Assembly (NCBI GenBank): GCA_964393325.1
Contig: CAYMTE010000004.1
Span: forward strand, 18,937 to 82,936
Source of the DNA: JBAZWV01 sp964393325
GTDB lineage: Bacteria > Patescibacteriota > Patescibacteriia > 2-12-FULL-60-25
Direction of reading: 5' to 3'
Length of the DNA: 64,000 bases
This document shows, one piece after another, positions 61,957-64,000 of the stretch. The translations under genes and the position numbers were made by a program. The notes beneath the pieces are model-generated. The model saw nothing but the letters and a program-made list of their open reading frames with translations. It did no database searches and was not told where the DNA came from. Position 1 is the stretch's first letter. Each line of letters begins with the position of its first letter.

Positions 61957-62042
61957 TGGTGGGCAGGCAAGGATTCGAACCTTGGAAGGCGAATGCCAGC
62001 AGATTTACAGTCTGCCCCGTTTGACCGCTTCGGTACCTGCCC
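61957..62042 (-). tRNA. tRNA-Tyr (anticodon GTA), CCA encoded
   Basis: 86 bases with the long variable arm of class II tRNAs. Acceptor GGGCAGG/CCTGCCC, anticodon loop CTGTAAA, T-loop TTCGAAT, discriminator A then encoded CCA. Confidence 0.96.
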
Positions 62043-62195
62043 GTATGTGTTTGTAATGCTGCCGATTAGTTGCGTGCGCTCGTTTTTACACGTTCGCATG
62101 CTGCGAATGTCGTCTATGTTGCCACACGTGGTGGCGTGGCATGTCCGCGTTTCTGCGGATGGCTCCGGTTGATCCGTTAAGGGGTCGTTCGGAGA

Positions 62196-62271
62196 TGGAG
62201 CCGTTGACCGGGATTGAACCGGTGACCTTGTCCTTACCATGGACACGCTCTACCAACTGAGCTACAACGGC
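62196..62271 (-). tRNA. tRNA-Thr (anticodon GGT), CCA encoded
   Basis: 76 bases. Acceptor GCCGTTG/CAACGGC, anticodon stem TGTCC/GGACA with loop ATGGTAA, T-arm ACCGG/CCGGT, discriminator T then CCA. Confidence 0.96.
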
Positions 62272-62286
62272 ACGAAAGAGACGAAG

Positions 62287-62442
62287 TTATTTCGTCTCTT
62301 TATGTGGGTGGTGTGCCTTGCACTCCTTGCAGAACTTTTTGAGTTCCAAACGGGCCTTGACCGTCTTCTTATTCTTTGTCGAATGGTACATCACGCGTTT
62401 GCAGGACGTGCATTCGAGTTTAATGAGGTTGTCTTGCGACAT
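62287..62442 (-). CDS. rpmG: 50S ribosomal protein L33 (bL33)
   Basis: 51 residues: IKLECTSCKRVMYHSTKNKK and LELKKFCKECKAHHPHKE. The two C-x2-C pairs make this the zinc-binding form. It lies between two tRNA-Thr genes on the same strand and was found within a longer frame; the TATG start at 62442 is decisive. Confidence 0.95.
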   Translation of the reverse strand: MSQDNLIKLECTSCKRVMYHSTKNKKTVKARLELKKFCKECKAHHPHKETK

Positions 62443-62475
62443 ACGGATAATTCGGTGGCCTCCGCTCAGGGAGGA

Positions 62476-62552
62476 TGGAGCCGGTGGTCGGATTTGAACC
62501 GACGACCTGCGGTTTACAAAACCGCTGCTCTGACCAGCTGAGCTACACCGGC
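62476..62552 (-). tRNA. tRNA-Thr (anticodon TGT), CCA encoded
   Basis: 77 bases. Acceptor GCCGGTG/CACCGGC, anticodon stem GCGGT/ACCGC with loop TTTGTAA, T-arm GTCGG/CCGAC, CCA encoded. First gene of the tRNA-Thr, rpmG, tRNA-Thr, tRNA-Tyr operon. Confidence 0.96.
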
Positions 62553-62691
62553 TTGGGTCAGCTATGATTGAACGTGGGCAGAGTATACCGGAAGGCCCGG
62601 GGCTTGTCAAAGGCGAAAAAACCGCTTTTCTATAGGAATTTTGGGCTATCTCATGATGTGAGAATGTAGGGTGTTGAGGTGGTTTTTTTGC

Positions 62692-62720
62692 TTGAGAGAG
62701 GAGAGTTGAGGGTATATACT
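62692..62720 (+). promoter_or_regulatory. Promoter of the 62744 lipoprotein gene
   Basis: TTGAGA, 17-base spacer, TATACT; ATG 24 bases later. Confidence 0.75.
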
Positions 62721-62743
62721 CCACATATTCAAGTAATATTTCT

Positions 62744-63298
62744 ATGACTTCCCGTATCTCTATCCTTCTACTGATCGTTGGTGTCGTGTTATTCGGGTTT
62801 GGTTGTTCTCCGGGCGAAAATTTCCGCGAAAAGGTTGCTCAGGGTGTTGTGGAAAAGGCGATCGAGAATCGAGTGAAAGCGGAATCGGGGAAGGATGTGG
62901 ATGTAGATATCGGAAACGGATCCGTAAATGTGAAGGGGGAAAATGGCGCAACGTTTTCGATGGGAAAGAATGTGAAGATTCCGGACGACTTTCCTTCGGA
63001 TGTCCTGCGTTACGAACCGGCGACAGCAATTAGTGTGACAATGGATACGGATCGAAAAGAGGCGCTGCTGATGCTGACGGCAGATGTTGATCCGGATGTC
63101 GTCATGTCTTGGTATAACGAACAGACGTCGGAAAAGGGTTGGGTGCCTCGGTCATCTACAGAAATGGGCGAAGGGAATTACATGAACGTATATTCACGCG
63201 CGGACGGCTCAACGATGAGCGTGTTGATCGCCGGCTCAGAAGATCAAAAACAGACGTCGATTACGCTGACGTGGAAGAAGAATGCGGAACAGAACTAG
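62744..63298 (+). CDS. Lipoprotein of unknown function
   Basis: 184 residues. Lipobox FGFGC (Cys21). An N-terminal repeat-poor region with DVDVDIGNGSVNVKGENG, then a domain with ISVTMDTDRKEALLMLTADVDPDVVMSWYNEQTSEKGW, an alpha/beta pattern seen in small lipoproteins that sense or bind other proteins. Function unknown. TATG start. Confidence 0.75.
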   Translation: MTSRISILLLIVGVVLFGFGCSPGENFREKVAQGVVEKAIENRVKAESGKDVDVDIGNGSVNVKGENGATFSMGKNVKIPDDFPSDVLRYEPATAISVTMDTDRKEALLMLTADVDPDVVMSWYNEQTSEKGWVPRSSTEMGEGNYMNVYSRADGSTMSVLIAGSEDQKQTSITLTWKKNAEQN

Positions 63299-63307
63299 CA
63301 AATCTTG

Positions 63308-63931
63308 TTATTCCGAGGTTACAAGCTCGGCGGTGACAATAAAACGTTTTAGCGCTGTTCCGAGCGGATACGACGTTTGAAGCGTGAGAAGGTGTTTCGT
63401 ATTTCCTTGTTGGTCAAGAACATGGAGGTCTTTAGGACCTACGATCCTCGTGCCTGTGACGCGGTACGTGAACACGGTGCCACTTGCATTCGTGACGTTG
63501 ATTATTGCGCCGTTTGCGATTTTTGGGAGGAGTGCAAAAACTGTTTTATACGAACCCTTGCTCCATCGATAGTCGCTGGAGTGGCCGAAGATGTATACGT
63601 TCCCTGGTTCACCGGGTAACGCGGTTTTGGGGTAATGAACGACGCCGTTACGGAGCGCGGTCTGGAACGCGGTTTCGGAGACGGTGTCTACGTAAATAAC
63701 GGGGGCTTGAATCCCAAGGCTCGGGATACGAAGCGTGTTTGGCTGTTCTCGTAGTGTTGACGTCGCGACACCGGGTAAGGTGATTCCTTGCGTTGTCTCG
63801 GGTGTGGTGGGAGGAGAGAGGTAATAGGAGACGTTTGCGCGAAGATACCCGGCGTTCATGATGAGAAAGAAGCCGACGGAGAGTGCGAGAGCAAGAAGTA
63901 GGGGAGATGGACGTTTCATTTCGAGTACCAT
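63308..63931 (-). CDS. Sortase with serine in place of catalytic cysteine
   Basis: 207 residues from the ATG at 63931 (TATG; another ATG at 63919 lacks the context). Membrane helix (10-30), sortase fold with LRIPSLGIQAPVIYV, the catalytic His117 in IFGHSSDYRW and Arg196 in GTALKRF. The normal TLxTC motif is TLQTS: residue 187 is encoded by TCG (63373-63371). Cys is the nucleophile in all studied sortases, so this enzyme is either inactive or mechanistically different. It converges on the lipoprotein gene. Confidence 0.88.
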   Translation of the reverse strand: MVLEMKRPSPLLLALALSVGFFLIMNAGYLRANVSYYLSPPTTPETTQGITLPGVATSTLREQPNTLRIPSLGIQAPVIYVDTVSETAFQTALRNGVVHYPKTALPGEPGNVYIFGHSSDYRWSKGSYKTVFALLPKIANGAIINVTNASGTVFTYRVTGTRIVGPKDLHVLDQQGNTKHLLTLQTSYPLGTALKRFIVTAELVTSE

Positions 63932-63949
63932 ACTACGGCAGAAATTATC

Positions 63950-63975
63950 AAAAAACCAGCGGATGCTGGTTTTTT
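63950..63975. terminator. Strong bidirectional hairpin
   Basis: AAAAAACCAGC/GCTGGTTTTTT with loop GGAT, just upstream of the sortase gene. Ends whatever lies to the right of the window on the minus strand. Confidence 0.9.
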
Positions 63976-64000
63976 GGCTCTGATTAGCGTTCTTTGCGCT

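Noticed and set aside
61769..62246. Open frames over the tRNA-Tyr region
   Set aside because: They are translations of tRNA genes and their spacers.
1..64000. Recoded TGA (as in Gracilibacteria)
   Set aside because: TGA ends several genes at the expected lengths and no conserved gene is interrupted by it.

Overview
The window reads as a chromosomal segment of a Patescibacteria/CPR bacterium, with a streamlined, fermentative, anaerobic-looking gene set. The grounds are: an anaerobic ribonucleotide reductase (NrdDG), several secreted proteins with VirB2/TrbC-like double-membrane-helix modules of the kind common in CPR genomes, a sortase, a ThrRS without the usual N-terminal TGS domain, a Cys-rich insertion in PheS, and nearly no Shine-Dalgarno (SD) sequences in front of core genes. 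I cannot assign a class. TGA acts as stop, so this is code 11. Instead of an SD, most native genes carry a T directly before the start (TATG), and many have an extended -10 (TGnTATAMT) only 8-20 bases from the ATG.

Layout. 1-8.5 kb: end of a SulP transporter behind a CsoR/RcnR-type repressor with a palindromic operator, GIY-YIG protein, two foreign-looking genes (2.4-4.1 kb), tRNA-Arg, DoxX, nrdG-nrdD, a Com-like zinc-ribbon protein. 8.6-12.1 kb: recG converging on radA. 12.2-24.1 kb (minus strand): one tightly packed run lemA-htpX-clpC-unknown-propeller-dsbA followed by three consecutive proteins that each join a Cys-rich secreted head and a VirB2-like membrane module to a different peptidoglycan-cutting domain (NlpC/P60-like, SLT lysozyme-like, glucosaminidase), then radA. 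This is the most interesting system in the window. 24.2-39.3 kb (plus): manB-murI-rseP, pheS-pheT and two small membrane genes, a NUDIX cassette, dnaE, a membrane-anchored baseplate-J-like protein, and thrS under a T-box riboswitch. 39.4-43.6 kb (minus): four unrecognised genes, three of them charged, disordered or coiled-coil. 43.7-46.1 kb (minus): infC-rpmI-rplT and smpB-ssrA, each interrupted by one copy of a ~115-base inverted-repeat element.

46.2-50.5 kb (plus): an envelope run with an AI-2E-type permease, two unknown membrane genes, an HtrA-like protein that has lost its whole catalytic triad, and a Wzz-like protein. 50.5-54.7 kb: an island of three SD-led secreted genes with beta-barrel-like or MopE-like domains, alien in style to its neighbours. 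54.7-61.7 kb: holB-like, BNR propeller lipoprotein, frr, glyS, M16 peptidase, tpiA, TPR protein. 61.8-64 kb: tRNA-Tyr, two tRNA-Thr genes flanking rpmG, a lipoprotein, and a sortase whose catalytic cysteine is serine.

Taken together, about half the window is replication, repair and translation, and the other half is envelope biology: wall synthesis and recycling (MurI, ManB, Wzz), secreted disulfide-bonded hydrolases with their own DsbA, proteases and chaperones that watch the envelope, and surface lipoproteins. That balance fits a small cell living attached to other bacteria. No CRISPR array, transposase or integrase gene was seen.
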